DNA of 64,000 nucleotides from Mantis religiosa (Eukaryota; Arthropoda; Insecta; Mantodea; Mantidae). Each line of letters starts with the position of its first letter. Position 1 is the stretch's first letter. The notes under the pieces are model-generated. The model was not told the origin of the DNA. It saw nothing but the letters and a program-made list of their open reading frames with translations, and made no database searches. The DNA lies in the NCBI GenBank assembly GCA_030765055.1, contig CM060953.1, forward strand, positions 176,758,493-176,822,492. The letters run 5' to 3'. Both the position numbers and the translations under genes were made by a program. Below are positions 21,865 to 34,634 of the stretch, one piece after another.

Positions 21865-23210
21865 GCCCGTGGATGAGACCGTCTCATATTTGTTTGTTGT
21901 CAAAAGTGTTTCACTGAAACATTAACATATCATTAAACGTTAAATATAGGTTTGTTGCAAACTCAGAGATGAAAGAAATGTGGAAGTAAAGCAAACATTG
22001 CGTAGGGTGTCTGATACTAGGCAACTAGTGGCGATTAAGAATGACAGAGGCGGCTTAGTACAGTCTGCCCACCACGAGAAGGTAACCAGAGGAATATGTA
22101 GCGTGATCACTTTTGCTGTAATTATACTCACCTTCCGAATGTGATATGGATGCTAGGTCCATCTAAAATAGACAAGTATTGTCATATCCATGCATAATAC
22201 CTACCACTGCAGTTACTGAAATGACGTTTATATCTGGCTGCATGCGTGTCTCGTATGCACTCTCGTATACTTATTTCGTAGTGAGTAGATCCAAGAACAG
22301 CTCCTCTTCCCTTCATTCCCTGCTTGACTTCTTGTAGTGGGCAGATAGTGCTTCCTTACTAACACAAACTACTGCATATTTTATCTACACAATCCCATTT
22401 ACTGAACTGTACAGTAGTTAAACATTTGAATACTCTCTTCATACTAAAATATGATTACCCAGCATTGCTTATATTGTTTAAACCTGTTGCAAAACAAATG
22501 AATACTAATGGTGTACAGAGGTGCTGACAAGGTTTCTTTTTCTGAATCCTTAAAACAAATTCTATTTGCAAAAGCCAACACAGAACTTCTATAAATCAAT
22601 TCTATACATGTCTAATGTCATTTTTTCTGTATTTTGGCTCAAAATAAAAGCATATCTGAAACAGAGAGATTTCTATATAGCATTACAATTATATACAACG
22701 TGACATACAATAAGGGAGAGCTCTATTGAAAATGATCCGCATGGGATGCAGACATCATTAGCGAACCGGGGAATTTTCTTTCAGTGAGATGGGACGTATG
22801 AAAACACAGGCATCCTTCTAAAAATACCTCCGAGCCGGGAATTATGACCTCAACAACTTGGAAAACAAGATATTCTGCTCCAGAGCCCCTGTCTGTTTCT
22901 CTTATCTGGTTAGCACAAACCAAGCATGAAAACTCTCTGCCAGTTTTTCCTCATTTTAAAACGAGGGTCAGCTTTCTGTGCTGCTGGACCAAAACATCTC
23001 TGTTTTAATTTAATACTTCTAAGACATAATCTACTATAAAAGCGACTGTCAATTCACACATATAACTGTGATATTAATAAAAGAGTTAGTCAAAGTTAAA
23101 AGTGCCTGAGAATATAAGTATAGGAGGCTACATTAAAAAATAGGAAGACCACAACCATCAGCCGGTTCCTATGTGTATATTTATAATTTCTTTCCCTGTG
23201 CATTGCAAAG
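21865..23210. other. Stretch without a supported gene
   Basis: AT-rich. A weak tRNA-like word in reverse (attcccggctcgg) near 22830 hints at an old SINE. No boundaries or second copy support it. Confidence 0.4.
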
Positions 23211-23216
23211 ACAAAG

Positions 23217-23302
23217 CCGGTCCTCGTAGCCATGGTCGCTAGAGCGTATGTCTTTAACGTTTCGCCGGGTAGAGGGTTGAAGGTTCGAGTCCCGCCTAGG
23301 GC
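23217..23302 (+). mobile_element. tRNA-like SINE head, unassigned family
   Basis: It contains tagccatggtcgctagagcg, resembling an A box, and gaaggttcgagtcccgcc, a good B box, about 55 bases apart. The spacing fits a SINE promoter better than a tRNA gene, and no acceptor-stem pairing is seen. Confidence 0.45.
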
Positions 23303-23476
23303 ATGACTATTTATGTGTATAGTCAATATATGTGAAACTAGAGAAAATAGATAAGAAAATAAGCGGAAATAATGAAATAAAAACTATTAAATAAGAAAAA
23401 AGAAAAGGAATATACATATATATACAGGTGTATGTTTTGGCGTTTATAAAATTTAAAAAAAAAATGAATAAAAAAA

Positions 23477-23693
23477 GCTGAGTGGAATGGCTCGTGTCGT
23501 TTTGTATGTTGCACGCATTCCAGAGGAGCGTGTTCGATTCCCGTGCAAGTCAATCTGAACCAAGTTTTTTCGGGGTTTCTCCTGGATTGCCAGGCGAAAG
23601 CTGGGTAGGTTAATTGCATCCGCTGTTCATCCATGTCCTCTCCATTATCATTTCACTTCATCTTTCATCTGGTGGTCTCTTTGAGGGTAGAAA
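23477..23693 (+). mobile_element. tRNA-derived SINE, family C, copy 2
   Basis: Head gagtggaatggctcgtgtcg, then B box gtgttcgattcccgtgc. Next come gttttttcggggtttctcctgg and the block aaagctgggtaggttaattgc, which matches copy 3 in reverse. It ends with tctttcatctggtggtctc and gagggtagaa. It is the left arm of an inverted composite with copy 3. Confidence 0.8.
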
Positions 23694-24205
23694 TGCCGAC
23701 AGGTGTTTCGGCGCTGCAGGGAGTTCTCCTGGTAAACACTTCCTGGCCTAATTGGAGAGTTTTCATGTCGTTCCGCTGGGCCGTTTCAGGACCACGCTGG
23801 GATTGCGATTTCATTACCGAGGGAATTCGTTACGTAGGCAACCATACTGGGCCCCTTGTTCCTATGCCCCGGGAGGAAGGATGAGGCGATGGAAACACAG
23901 GGCGGCCGATCCCAGGAGCCACGACAGTATAGAGGGAAAGGACCCTACAGTTTACTTAGATAGAGACTTCCCCCGACAGGCCAGGACAACGAACTCGCTC
24001 CCCTACAGCGGGAAGACAACGAGCCTAGCAGCCGAGCCCTAATAGTACCAAGGCAGGCGATCCGAGCTCCAAAGGTCCCTGGCTGGTGATCCCAAAATGG
24101 CCCCAGCAGAGTAGCGGAGACCGATAACCAACCTACCGGAGGAAGAAGTAGTATTCCTCAGAGCATATCATCCTGAAATGCATCGCCGACACTCCCGCCG
24201 TCACT
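23694..24205. repeat. GC-rich core between two opposite family C SINEs
   Basis: About 510 bases with much higher GC than the flanks, lying exactly between the inner ends of two inverted SINE copies. Short words next to each SINE resemble one another (gggtagaaatgccgac on the left, and reversed gggtagaagtgacggc on the right). The core may therefore be the rest of a longer element to which both SINE ends belong. The open frames here show no protein motif. Confidence 0.5.
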
Positions 24206-24431
24206 TCTACCCTGAGACAGACCACCAGATGAGAGATGATATAAAATGCTAATGGAGATGAAGTGCAGGAACAGGAAATTCAGGGGATGTAATTAAACTA
24301 CCCAGCATTCACCTAGCGACCCGGAAAAATCCCCGAAAAAACCCATGTGTCAGGTATGTCGGCCATGAAAATCGAACCAGGGCCACCCGAATGGGGGCCT
24401 AAGACAAAACCGCCTGAGCCACCCCGCTCGG
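24206..24431 (-). mobile_element. tRNA-derived SINE, family C, copy 3
   Basis: On the minus strand it reads gggtggctcaggcggttttg (A box) and ccctggttcgattttcatgg (B box). Then come ggatttttccgggtcgctag, gctgggtagtttaattacat and tcatctggtggtctgtctc. It is the right arm of the composite with copy 2. Confidence 0.85.
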
Positions 24432-24434
24432 TAG

Positions 24435-27400
24435 GATCATGTTGAGTGGGATACCCATTGTGCTTGCCTGCCGGGAAGTTTCTAATAATACTCGAGGAGT
24501 AACTGGTCAAGCAGGTTCCAACTGCTCTCTGCGCTGTTTTTATTCCATGGGTCGCTCGCCCTCTGTCAGCTCTCACCTCATTCTTCCTCCCGGGGATGTC
24601 CCTCCTGAGATCACGTAGATCAAGTCTGGTCGTACAATTCTATCCCATCCTATGAATGGTAAAGGGATACAGAAACGAATATCTGGTTATTCAAATTCAA
24701 ACCAATAACAAAGATTTCCGAGAATGGTTATATTCACAAAAAATGTATTTGTCATAAATTGTGTTATTTCCTTCCATGGTAGGAATTTTTCGGTCTCTTA
24801 TATTCTGCTTGTCAAGTCATTCAGAGTCTAGAGGACACCAAAAGCTATTTCCAAGAAAAGTCACACATATATTTAATTTTTGACGAAAATAACCTAAATA
24901 TGTTGTATTTTAATCAAATTTTTTATAAAAACAAAATATGGCAAACATATTTTCCATTCAAAATGTGGGGGGGGGCGGGTTTTCTTGAAATCTTCGTGTT
25001 GTCTCCATGGAAGATGCTGGACGTGAATCCAAGTTAGTAATGTAACGATATTTTTATTTTCATAATTTTTTATTCTTTTGTTTTACAGAAACAACAAACA
25101 GATATACAGCGACACACTCCCAAGAGATATTTCTCAGAAATGATTTTTTTTTCAGATAGAGATGTTCTTAAAATATATCTTTCCATGGAAATCTCATTGT
25201 CGAATATTTAGATGGAATACAATACTCTCTTTATCTGTATGCACAGAGAAAGTAAAACGGAATGTTTTATTCTGAGACCTCAACTTTTGCATTCCAAATA
25301 ACATTTAGATTTCAAATTTTTTATTTTTATTTGATACAAGTATTTCTAACAATATTATAATAAGGGATATCTCGGAAACTGTTACACGAAAAATAAGTGG
25401 CATAATTAAATTTCTGTGCTTTGCTGAGATCAACTTTTTTGTATGGTAGAATTTGGTCTTGTACGATTTGCCAATAATGGTAATAGTCATTCAGAGTAAA
25501 GACTTCAAATGCTATTCCCAGAAACTGAATAAAATGTTCGAAAATATTTCTACGTAAAGAAAGCTTGGGACTTACTAGGTTTGGAGTTTGCTATTGACAG
25601 CACGTGGGATGCTTAAGGCTTTCTACACTGAATAACAAGAATTATTTAACTGAACCTGTAAAGGAAATGCGTTGTTGTGTTTACAATTGGCAACATACTT
25701 AAGTCAATTGATGTAAATTATTCATTTCGTCACACTAGCTGTATACAGACTAAGGTATTAGATTGATAGAGTCGACATGAAAAATTCAGTGGCATTGCAT
25801 TTACAGAGATTTGCTTTAATAAATAATGGTGATACTGCAGAAGAGGTAAGCAATTGCTTCCATATTAATGAAAAAGGTAATTGTGGAAACTGAACTTGAA
25901 TTTTCCAGTACATCAGGAGAAAAGAAAGCATTCTTCGCTCTATAATGATCTACAACCAAACTTACTGCAGTTTTCAAATTTCTAGAGACATAGTACAATT
26001 TTCATTTCAAAACGCTCACAAATTTACACATGAACAAATAAATATATTGTTTAGAAAATTAATTCAGGAATACGTACTGAGATTTATTATGGTTTCACTT
26101 AGGTTTTTCGTAGATATACCCTTCATTTATTACCTACCATCTTTTCGATTATTTTTTTAAATTGCAAAGCTAATAACAGAAAGAGAGATTTGAGTGGTGA
26201 AACATTGAAAAAATAATGAAGGAATTAAATTACGTTTAGGGAGGACAAAATTTTGGAATCTAAAATTGGACTTTTGTGCTTCCTGACACTTTAGTAATTT
26301 TGGTATTCACACCATTATATATTCAACCTTTTGGAATTTAGTATAAAGAACAAAATTTTATTTTTCTACAATCTTCCCATGTTGTCATATTTAAGAAGCA
26401 ATAAACATGTAAACGGGAAAACGAACTGCAGGTTACTGTTTATATTTACGCAACCCAGGGCGATGCTATTTTGAGATGACACGTTAAAAGTTTACATGCG
26501 TTTAGAACGCAAATAGGATATTCATTCAGTTCTGCGACATCATTTCGTCCCAACCCACCTCCATTCATACCGGGCTCGGCTGAATCGCGACGTCGCGAGT
26601 TATCACCAACAGACATGTCATGTTGGTAACAATGGGACATGCTTACCACAACATAGTGCATTAGCATATATCTGTAGTACATCATTCGCAGTTATGAACC
26701 ACTGAATAGATTAACGCAGAGTGCAATGGTTATTTTAGACCGCTACCTCATTGAAAAATCAGAACCCCTGTGCGTGAACACACATCGTGAACAGAAGGGT
26801 ATATAAATGTTGCTCTGCACGGTCAATTTATACGGATTGGATTCATGGTTCAGCCCCGGTAGGGGATGGACATTTTTCTCTTCTCTTTTCTCTTCTCCAG
26901 ATACCGAGCGTGTATCTGTGTGTGATCTTTTGTATATAACCTAGAGGAAAGAATAACTAAAAAGGAATTCGCCTTTAGTATTGGTGTCCTAAAGGACACC
27001 TTTAATATAATTTGGCAGAGATAGATGGAAAAATTCAACGTCATTGCCGGGATTTCAACAACGGATTTCCCAGTGTCTCTCCGGTTGCTTTTTACCATTG
27101 AGATACCATGACCAATATGTCAGCATACCATTAAGCTCTCCATCTGTCTCGTATTTTACGGGTAACACTAGGAACTCAGATACGCGCCTTTTGTGGCAAC
27201 TTACTCTGCTGTAAGTGCCTATGTTCCAGGCTACATATACTGCTTACAGCGGGAGAATAATGTAGATGTAAACAAAACCACGTGACCATTGATCATAGTG
27301 CCACTGCTTTACAATTTCCATGATGCTTCCGCCGTGTAAACGGTCCCTTGAAAAGGTACTGCTACTGAGGTGTAGAGTCTTGAGTTCCTTTTGTTAAAGC

Positions 27401-28895
27401 GCGCAAAAAATGTGTACTGAGCACATTGCAACTATAAAAACATATACTAATAGATAGTTAAGTTAGTTTTTAATTAAAGTAAATCATACTGCGCGCGCAT
27501 TTTGAAGTAACTCCGTAAAACGCAAAAAGTTTATTATTTAGACAAGACGTGGGTTAAAGAGCGACACACGACAAGCAAAGTATGGACCGACGCCACAGTG
27601 GAGGAAAAAACAATCCTGCATTTTGATCTGCTTTAACTGCAGGACTTAGAAATCCTACGGGGAGGGATAAGTGTCTCATAGTATTGCACATAGGAAGTGA
27701 TGATGGCTTTGTCGAAGGTGGCGAGCTCGTGCTCGTCTCCAAAACAAAAGTAGACTATCATGAAGAAATGAATGACGACGTTTTCAAATCCTGATTTGAA
27801 AAGATTCTCCCCTAATGACAACCGAACAGCGTTATTGTAATGGGCAATGCCCCGTAACACAATTTGAGGTTAAAACGCATACTAAACAAGTGACATCATA
27901 ACATAGCTACAGAGTAAAAATATAATTTTCCACGAGGGTCATGTTAGGGAGTAATTACTGGCAATGGTCATGCTCGTGCTAAAGAGTACGAAAAATACAT
28001 AAGTAGAAGTTAACTTTCATTGATATTAATAGTGTGCTGCGTCATACTTAGGTCGAAAACTGTGCCTTTATATTATTATAATTTAACGAAGTGATTAAGC
28101 CCTTGGCTTGAATAAATACGTGTTTATGTGCTGAAAATTCATATTCATATTATCAATACATATTAATATTATAGTTCACAAAGCGGTAACAGCATTGTCG
28201 TTCCGAACGCATGTTTTCGCGTAGTATCATGGTAATTTATGCTCTCGTTGGACATAGTATAGTTAATAGTGATTCAAATCCCGGCTATGGTATTGAATTT
28301 TTGAGTCCAATTCTGCTTATCCAAACCTTAACCTACACACGGCTAATGTGTAGGAACGATTAATTTTCAACTGCATTATTAGTTAACACCACTGCAAATA
28401 GGTAAAGTGTTCTAAATTAACGTAATACACATTGTAGCTAAAAGTGGATTATAAAATAGAAATATATGAATATGATTCTTGCACCCAAATAACATGTTGT
28501 CCTATTATACAAATTATTATTACAAAATAAATATTTTCTTATTACCTGTATGTCAATCGCAATATACATTATATTTTGCTCAGTTTCTCTTAGATGCAAG
28601 GGGACTTGGGAATATAGTAGACTTAAACTATACTGAAGTCCATTAAGGACACTAAAGGTCCTCCAGAATGAAGAGCACTTCGAGGAACATTATTAAATAT
28701 TCATCTAATTGTCCTCAAAGTATCTTAAAATATTTAATTAAAATCGCTTGAGTAATTTTTGAGAAAGTAAAAATGTTTGAAAACCCTCCATATATAATTT
28801 GAAGTGGGAGGACTTTCTTGTGATGTATCCTTGAAAATTGTTAAAATGAAATACAATGTTAGGTGTATAAGCCACTTTTTGTTCCGGAGTAGGCT
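24435..28895. other. Long AT-rich stretch without a supported gene
   Basis: About 4.4 kb in which I see no transposase, reverse transcriptase, SINE head or convincing coding exon. A G run sits at 24967-24976. A TATATAAA word at 26800 lacks supporting context. A minus-strand frame at 27633-27860 keeps some ordinary-looking residues (GDEHELATFDKAIITSY) but matches nothing I recognise. Confidence 0.45.
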
Positions 28896-28896
28896 G

Positions 28897-28898
<2 letters not shown>

Positions 28899-28962
<64 letters not shown>
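28899..28962. repeat. (CA)n microsatellite
   Basis: About 32 perfect CA units, followed by catacagacacacg. A SINE inserted about 20 bases downstream. Confidence 0.97.
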
Positions 28963-28966
<4 letters not shown>

Positions 28967-28981
28967 GACACACGCATTTAC

Positions 28982-29232
28982 AGCCTGCCTCGGTAGCGTG
29001 GCGGTAGCGTGTCTGTGCCACGTTCAAGAGGTCCAGAGTTTGAATCTCGGTCAGGGTGAGTTACCTGGATAAGTAGCGTGGATAAGTTCCGTTATCCTGA
29101 AAGACGAATATCGGGTAATTCTAAGCTCTCTATACCCTGGGCTCATTTGAGCATCATTTCACCTATTCCATTCATTGTCCGATATGACTTAACGTTGGAG
29201 GAGGTAAACTAATAAAAAACAAAAACAAAAAA
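28982..29232 (+). mobile_element. tRNA-derived SINE, family A, copy 2
   Basis: Head gcctgcctcggtagcgtggc and B box cagagtttgaatctcgg. The 3' end is ggaggaggtaaact, with an A-rich tail interrupted by C. A perfect 12-base target duplication, acacgcatttac, lies at 28970-28981 and 29233-29244. Confidence 0.95.
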
Positions 29233-29244
29233 ACACGCATTTAC

Positions 29245-29780
29245 GTAGAGTTTTTTTTTCTAAAAATGATTTTCTTTTGAACTCTGCAGACCTCGAAACA
29301 CGTTTGCAGTGAATTATACATATGACATTTTTGGTAATTCCCCTGCTTTTAATACGAGTAGAGAAATTGCAAAGCAACTTGCCTAATTTTCTATATCTAT
29401 GCGGTAACATCCTTGTGACATAAGTGTACGTGTCAAAGCGAGAAGGCGTGTTGACAAAAATTCGCAACACAGAGATGTTTACCTGAGCTTATCGCACATA
29501 CACGTTGATACATCGGCAGGCGGGAGAAAACATATCACATACAGTCTGATTTTTAAAAGAAGATAAGTGAAGGTCATCAGGCATGGGGGGCGAAGGGTAA
29601 GAAGGGATGGTCGTTGTTATGGTAACGTAAACAAAGGTTGCCAGATTGTTACACTGCTGAAGTGGGTGAATCACATACTCCTCAGCTCAGTTATCGCTAG
29701 TTGCATTCGGGTAACAGAGTTTGCCTAGTTGCGCTGTGCATTGTTAGCCTACTTTGTTAAAACATAATCAAATACGTTTT
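29245..29780. other. Spacer upstream of a split ORF
   Basis: AT-rich at first, more balanced from about 29570. The last 200 bases lead into the ATG at 29782 and could hold its promoter, but I see no TATA box or clear initiator. Confidence 0.35.
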
Positions 29781-29781
29781 T

Positions 29782-30261
29782 ATGGAAGCAAGACGCAGTG
29801 GCGGTAGGATTAGAGGTGGACCGAGGAATTATGGCCTAAGGCATAAATCAGCTTACGATGTTTTTTGTGTAATTTACGTCCTCCAACGTTAAGTCATATC
29901 GGACGATGAAAGGAATGGGTGAAATGTTGCTCAAGTGAACCCAGGGTCCATAGAGCTTAGAGTTACCCCACATTCGTCTTACACGATAAGGGAAAACCCA
30001 GGAAAAACATATCCAGATAACTCACCCTGGCCGAGTTTCGAATTCGGGACCTCTTGAACGTGATGCAGACTTGCTACCATCTACACTACCGAGGCGGGCT
30101 ATGATAGGATTATTACATTCCATATTCAAGGTACAGAATTTGTTTCTTCTCTTAGGGAGTACTTCCAACAGGAAGACGAGAGTTTGCTTCTTATCAATGA
30201 ACAGCTTATTCCTTTTATCCAAAAGCAACAGTCCCATGTCAGTAGATATACTTGCACGTAA
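29782..30261 (+). pseudogene. Small intronless ORF split by a SINE, family unknown
   Basis: The left part (29782-29859) reads MEARRSGGRIRGGPRNYGLR followed by HKSAYD. The right part (from 30100) reads YDRIITFHIQGTEFVSSLRE, YFQQEDESLLLINEQLIPFI and then QKQQSHVSRYTCT with a TAA at 30259-30261. A minus-strand family A SINE sits between them. Taking out the SINE and one copy of the duplicated target rejoins the halves in the same frame as a 77-residue protein. The N-terminus is rich in R and G; the rest is charged and probably helical. I do not recognise the product. It may be a small host gene, a retrocopy or the first ORF of a transposon. The unbroken frame suggests it was coding until shortly before the insertion. 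Confidence 0.5.
29861..30098 (-). mobile_element. tRNA-derived SINE, family A, copy 3
   Basis: Minus-strand copy. The T run of its reversed tail starts at 29861 (ttttttgtgtaatttacgtc), and the head ends in accgaggcggg. The B box is seen in reverse as gtttcgaattcgggacc. The imperfect target duplication is cttacgatg (29852-29860) and ctatgatag (30099-30107). It splits the ORF at 29782-30261. Confidence 0.9.
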
Positions 30262-32315
30262 AAGAATTCCTGTGGGTCAAAATTCCGGCATATCGGCGGC
30301 GTTGATATGAAGATGTCAATTATCAAAGTCGTTAAAAATAGTACATTGCGATATTTATGTATACGGAACGGGGAGAGATTTGAAAAACGAGGCGCTTGCA
30401 TCGAATTTTTTCAATTTTCGAGATTCCATTATGTACTTACCACATGTGCGTTGCACATTATTTTTGCTATATGTGTATTTATATGAATCTGAATTTTAGA
30501 ATTTAAGATAGTAGCTGAAATATTAATAAATATAATTGAAGGTAAATCTTAGATTTTAGAACGTGCATCGCCTATATGTGTTTCTATGAAGAAATACTTA
30601 CCGCACTAGTACGGGAATGTCAATTTACGATGTATAGCAACAATAACGGTAAGTGTGGAATATTAGTTACATAGTGCAAACAATTATTTAAAAGAACTCA
30701 CACATGCGAAGACCCTACAACTCAGTGAATGTGTGAACAACTTATTTCTGTTTTTAAAGTAGGCCAATACAGATTAACTGTGCATATTTTTGCTGAGTTG
30801 AGATAACTAGAAACCTTGTTTATGTTTCGAGTGTTGAGAGGATAAACAAAGGAGTCTGGTGGGTGACTACCCACGTGGAGAAACAGATAACCTTCACGTA
30901 TCTTCTTTTAAAATTCAAACTGTAGACACACGCAGCTTCCAATCGCTATATTTGTGTTTCGTAACTTACTCTACATCAACTTACTAACATTTCACTCTTC
31001 TAATCAACAATATAAGACCTGATAAGAGACGATCGCAGTGCTGGTCACCCAAAGGTTAATATGCCTCAACGCTCTATCGAGTAATAAGACGTAATGTTTT
31101 TCTCCATTATCTTTCAGCAAATGGAGGAGTAAGCGTTTGTAAGAATAGTTTCTACAAGAATAGAGAAAGTCATGTCAGATTTGTTAGGACACTAAAGGGA
31201 GACTACATTTTGGAATCCTAGCACACGTCCTGCATGCAACATAGCAAGTCTCAGCTTGATGGCCAGGCACATCGTCCGAAGCAAGATGCTGAGAAAACAT
31301 AAACATCAATCGGGTTTCCAGTATCAAATGGTAAAGAGGTCCATTAAAGCCGATCGCTTGAGAACGCTTCAAGCTGATGGTTAAGGACTCAGCCCTGTGG
31401 TTAATGGATTCTACCATCCTTCTTGTGTTTACCTACTACGTCAGCGAAGATGGCCAGAAGCTGTCTCAGTTATCAAACGAAATTGACTGCACTAAAAGCA
31501 CTCATAAGCTGAGACATCTGTCTTCATTTTGTTAGAGCTCACTTATTCATAACTACCTGAAATAAAAGTGGAATGTTGTTTACTTTAACCTATAAGGTCG
31601 TTACAGGATTTTCCACAATTACTACATATGCAGACTTCCAGTTGGTTTGTTTTTTATATAGGGAATGTTGACGGGTAAAGTTAATGGTTTTGTAAACAAA
31701 ACATAACATGATGCATAGACATTGTAATAAATAACTTCCATTTGATAATATTTAATACATAATATAAGAGTCGAGAAGTATGATTTTGATAGACAATTGA
31801 GGTCATATGTGTGTTGTATGTTGAAAATGCAGTTGTGAACTGCTACAAATTTGTAGCAGGTAAAACTGCTTGAGAAATGGAGATAAGTTAATTCCTAAAA
31901 AAAATGATTGATTGATAAATCTGTTTATCTAGTAACAGGCAGTCGGTTACTCGCCCCGATTCACTCAGTCAATTTGTCAATTGTCTGGAGGCACATAAAC
32001 GCCTACATGACGGTGAAATATTTTTTCTTTTATTATTTTAACGATGGACTAATATTACATGTTTAAGCTCGCCAACTAATATCTGATTGCACAGTGTCAG
32101 GTCTGCACAAAGTATAAAGGAAAATACTTTGTAGTTTTGAAAGCATTTTAATTATGCCAACCTTGACTTTGTATCAATTCACATTCTCTGCTTCAAAACA
32201 CCTGATTTATGTACTCTCACGAATTTGTCTACTTTTCACAAAATATTTTAACAAGTGTTTATTTTTATCTACTTTAAATTTAATCAAGATAGACGTTATC
32301 CTATTACTGATCTTA
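30262..32315. other. AT-rich stretch without a supported gene
   Basis: Nothing recognised on either strand. Open frames are short and lack motifs. Confidence 0.5.
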
Positions 32316-32319
32316 TATA

Positions 32320-32997
32320 ATGCTATTCATATAACCTCAACCACTTCAATATGCCATAACCTTTGAACCATTAAAGGACACACATGCAACTTTGGGAGAA
32401 TGTAATACACAATTGGGAGATTGCATTACACTATTTAAATCTCAGAGGAAATGTTGAAACTGTCCTCCAGCAGCATCCACACATGTTTGCACTTGTCTCA
32501 CCACATTCTCTGAAGTTTTACGTAGAGTAACTTCGCTAATGTTACTTATTTCGGTTCGAATGGATTCCTTGAGAACATCAATTGCCTGTGGCCCATTCTT
32601 TTGCACACTATTTTTAGATATCCCACAAGAAAAAATCTAGTGAGGTTAGGTCAGGGAACCTGGGTGCCACAGACCTTTTGACATAATTCGATTATCAAAT
32701 AAACTGGTTACAAGTTCCATGGTGTAATTTTAAGTATGGTACGTTGCTCCATCTTTCTGAAATAAATTTCTCTCAATTCGATAACACCCAGCTGTTCCAC
32801 AAATTTGTCTACAGTCTTATAAAAGAAAATGGGACCAACGATCCATAGATGCTGAGAGAGTACACTACCGACATTTTCTCTGAGATGTAAACAGTGTAAT
32901 GTAATCTGTCAATTCTCCCGAAGTTGCACGTGTGTCCTATTATTGGTTTAAAAGTTATGGCCTAATGAAATTGTTCAGGCTTATTTGGATAGCACTG
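32320..32997 (-). mobile_element. Non-autonomous Tc1-like element with long inverted repeats, copy 2
   Basis: The left end is partly decayed (atgctattcatataacctc) and continues with ccacttcaatatgccataacctttgaacc. The right end, ttggatagcactg, is followed by TA. It has the same layout as the copy at 16738-17408. The minus strand holds a remnant of the transposase catalytic end, with AGATGGAGCAACGTACC corresponding to the DGATxH box and a decayed SPDLTS segment. Length is about 678 bases. Confidence 0.82.
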
Positions 32998-32999
32998 TA

Positions 33000-34125
33000 G
33001 TTCCATGTCCAAGGGGTAAAAAAAGACTCATGCCAACTTCCCATTTTGAAAAAGCTATAGGTAATAGAAAATTCAAAGAAATGGCAAGAAGAATATTCAA
33101 AATTATCTACAAAATTAAGGAAAGAAAAAGCTTATCAGACATAGTGTGTCTTTTCTGTTCTTTATAGTCCGTTTTTCTACAATACGTTTTTGTACATATC
33201 TTACTGTTTACAAATTAAGCAAAGGTCTTCCAGAATGATGGGGTCTTCTGCGGATATTTTCAGAAAATTCAAGAAGTGAGTCTTATTTTTAACAAAAATC
33301 ATAAATATATTATATTCCAGTTAAAATCCTTAGGGTATTTTTGGTTACATTCACATTTCTTTTTAAATGTTCTATCGAAGGAGCAGTTTGCGTTGAGAGA
33401 TAATTTTGGGAAAATCTTCGAGCCCCATCCTTGGAATATGGTATTTAATGGCCTGTTAATTTTTTGAGATATACTGTGCACATGCACAGGCTACACGGGA
33501 AGATTTTTTAAAAATTATTTAGTTTTATGAGACCTCAGTGTATATAATTCCACTGACATCTTGGTATTCAATTGTTAGATAGAAAGTAATGCGTTCTTTA
33601 CCTGCTGCATACGTGATAGAGAGAGGAAAAGTCGGTAGAACTCATTGTAGTTGTCACATAAGGTTCTATTAAAATTATGTTGACAGCTTATTCACTAACT
33701 CAAAAAAAAGTGAAAAGTAAAAAATTTCCTAAAGCTCATAATGTACTATTGTTAACTAGAAAGGTACAGGGATATGAAAATCTTTGAATATGGCAAGTCA
33801 GACAGCTAAATGTTTGCTTAAGGTAGGTGAATGAGAAACTGCGAATTTGTTAGTCTAAGCAGCAATGCTTTGAGGACGATAACGTAAGTGATGGAAGATA
33901 ATGCATTTCTGAAATCCATAACTGTTTTATGTTAACTGTGATCCATTATTGGCAGTCTATAGCGCCTAAAGACAGCGCTCGGGTTATTCAGATTTAGCAG
34001 CCGATATAAGCAAACCTTCAGTTTTCCATTTCTACCATAAGGTTCATCGAAAGGTAAAGAAAGAACGGAATTCAACGTGCCCATCCATCATCCTTTAAAA
34101 GACATTCGAACGTTTCAAAACACTG
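33000..34125. other. AT-rich stretch without a supported gene
   Basis: Open frames at 33276-33467 and on the opposite strand are AT-rich and motif-free. No element ends were recognised. Confidence 0.5.
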
Positions 34126-34462
34126 TTGGCCGTATTCATAGTTACCACTTTGGTCTAGAGCTAGACTATCCCCCGACTAACTTGGTCCGGACCAAAGACG
34201 GTCTAACATATCGGTATTCATAGACGATAAAAAGGCCTTGGACCAAGTAAAGCCGTGGACCAATACGGAGCAAATGTTAAATGACGTAGAGAGGTTCTTC
34301 TGCGCATGCGCGAGTCCCATAAAGTGCTAAACAAACCACGGTGTACCTAAAAGTTTATAAATCTCTGTGGTAGTTTCACAGCTGTTTCTTAATCACTCTT
34401 ACGGTTGCTGCTGCTGTTTGAGGTTAGGTAACAAAGTTTGGTGTGCTGTGAATACGAATAAT

Positions 34463-34631
34463 GTGAAGAAGCGTGATATCATTTGGTCACAGGAAGACCA
34501 CTGTTTCCTCTAATCTCCAATAAAGAATGAACATTATAGAAAATAAATCCATGTCGTCGAATACAAATGTAAGAAATGAGGAGGCATGGAGGGAAATTTA
34601 TAACGAGTTTGTTGTTAATGCTGGTTACTGA
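34463..34631 (+). pseudogene. Harbinger Myb/SANT-like protein, fragment
   Basis: The first frame reads VKKRDIIWSQEDHCFL up to a stop. The next frame, from the ATG at 34527, reads MNIIENKSMSSNTNVRNEEA and WREIYNEFVVNAGY with a stop at 34629-34631. Spacing of the tryptophans (IIWSQEDxxFL and EEAWREIYNEF) fits the Myb/SANT-like DNA-binding domain encoded next to Harbinger transposases. In intact elements this protein helps the transposase reach DNA and the nucleus. The copy has a frameshift and is cut off after the domain. Confidence 0.7.
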
Positions 34632-34634
34632 TGC

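Noticed and set aside
23633..24042. Overlapping plus-strand frames in the GC-rich core
   Set aside because: Long frames arise easily in GC-rich repeats; no motif, and the ends fall inside SINE sequence.
26800..26830. TATATAAA as a host promoter
   Set aside because: In AT-rich DNA such words are expected. No initiator lies at the right distance and no ORF follows.
28734..29027. Open frames with long VCVC / HTHT runs
   Set aside because: They are translations of the (CA)n microsatellite and the SINE head.
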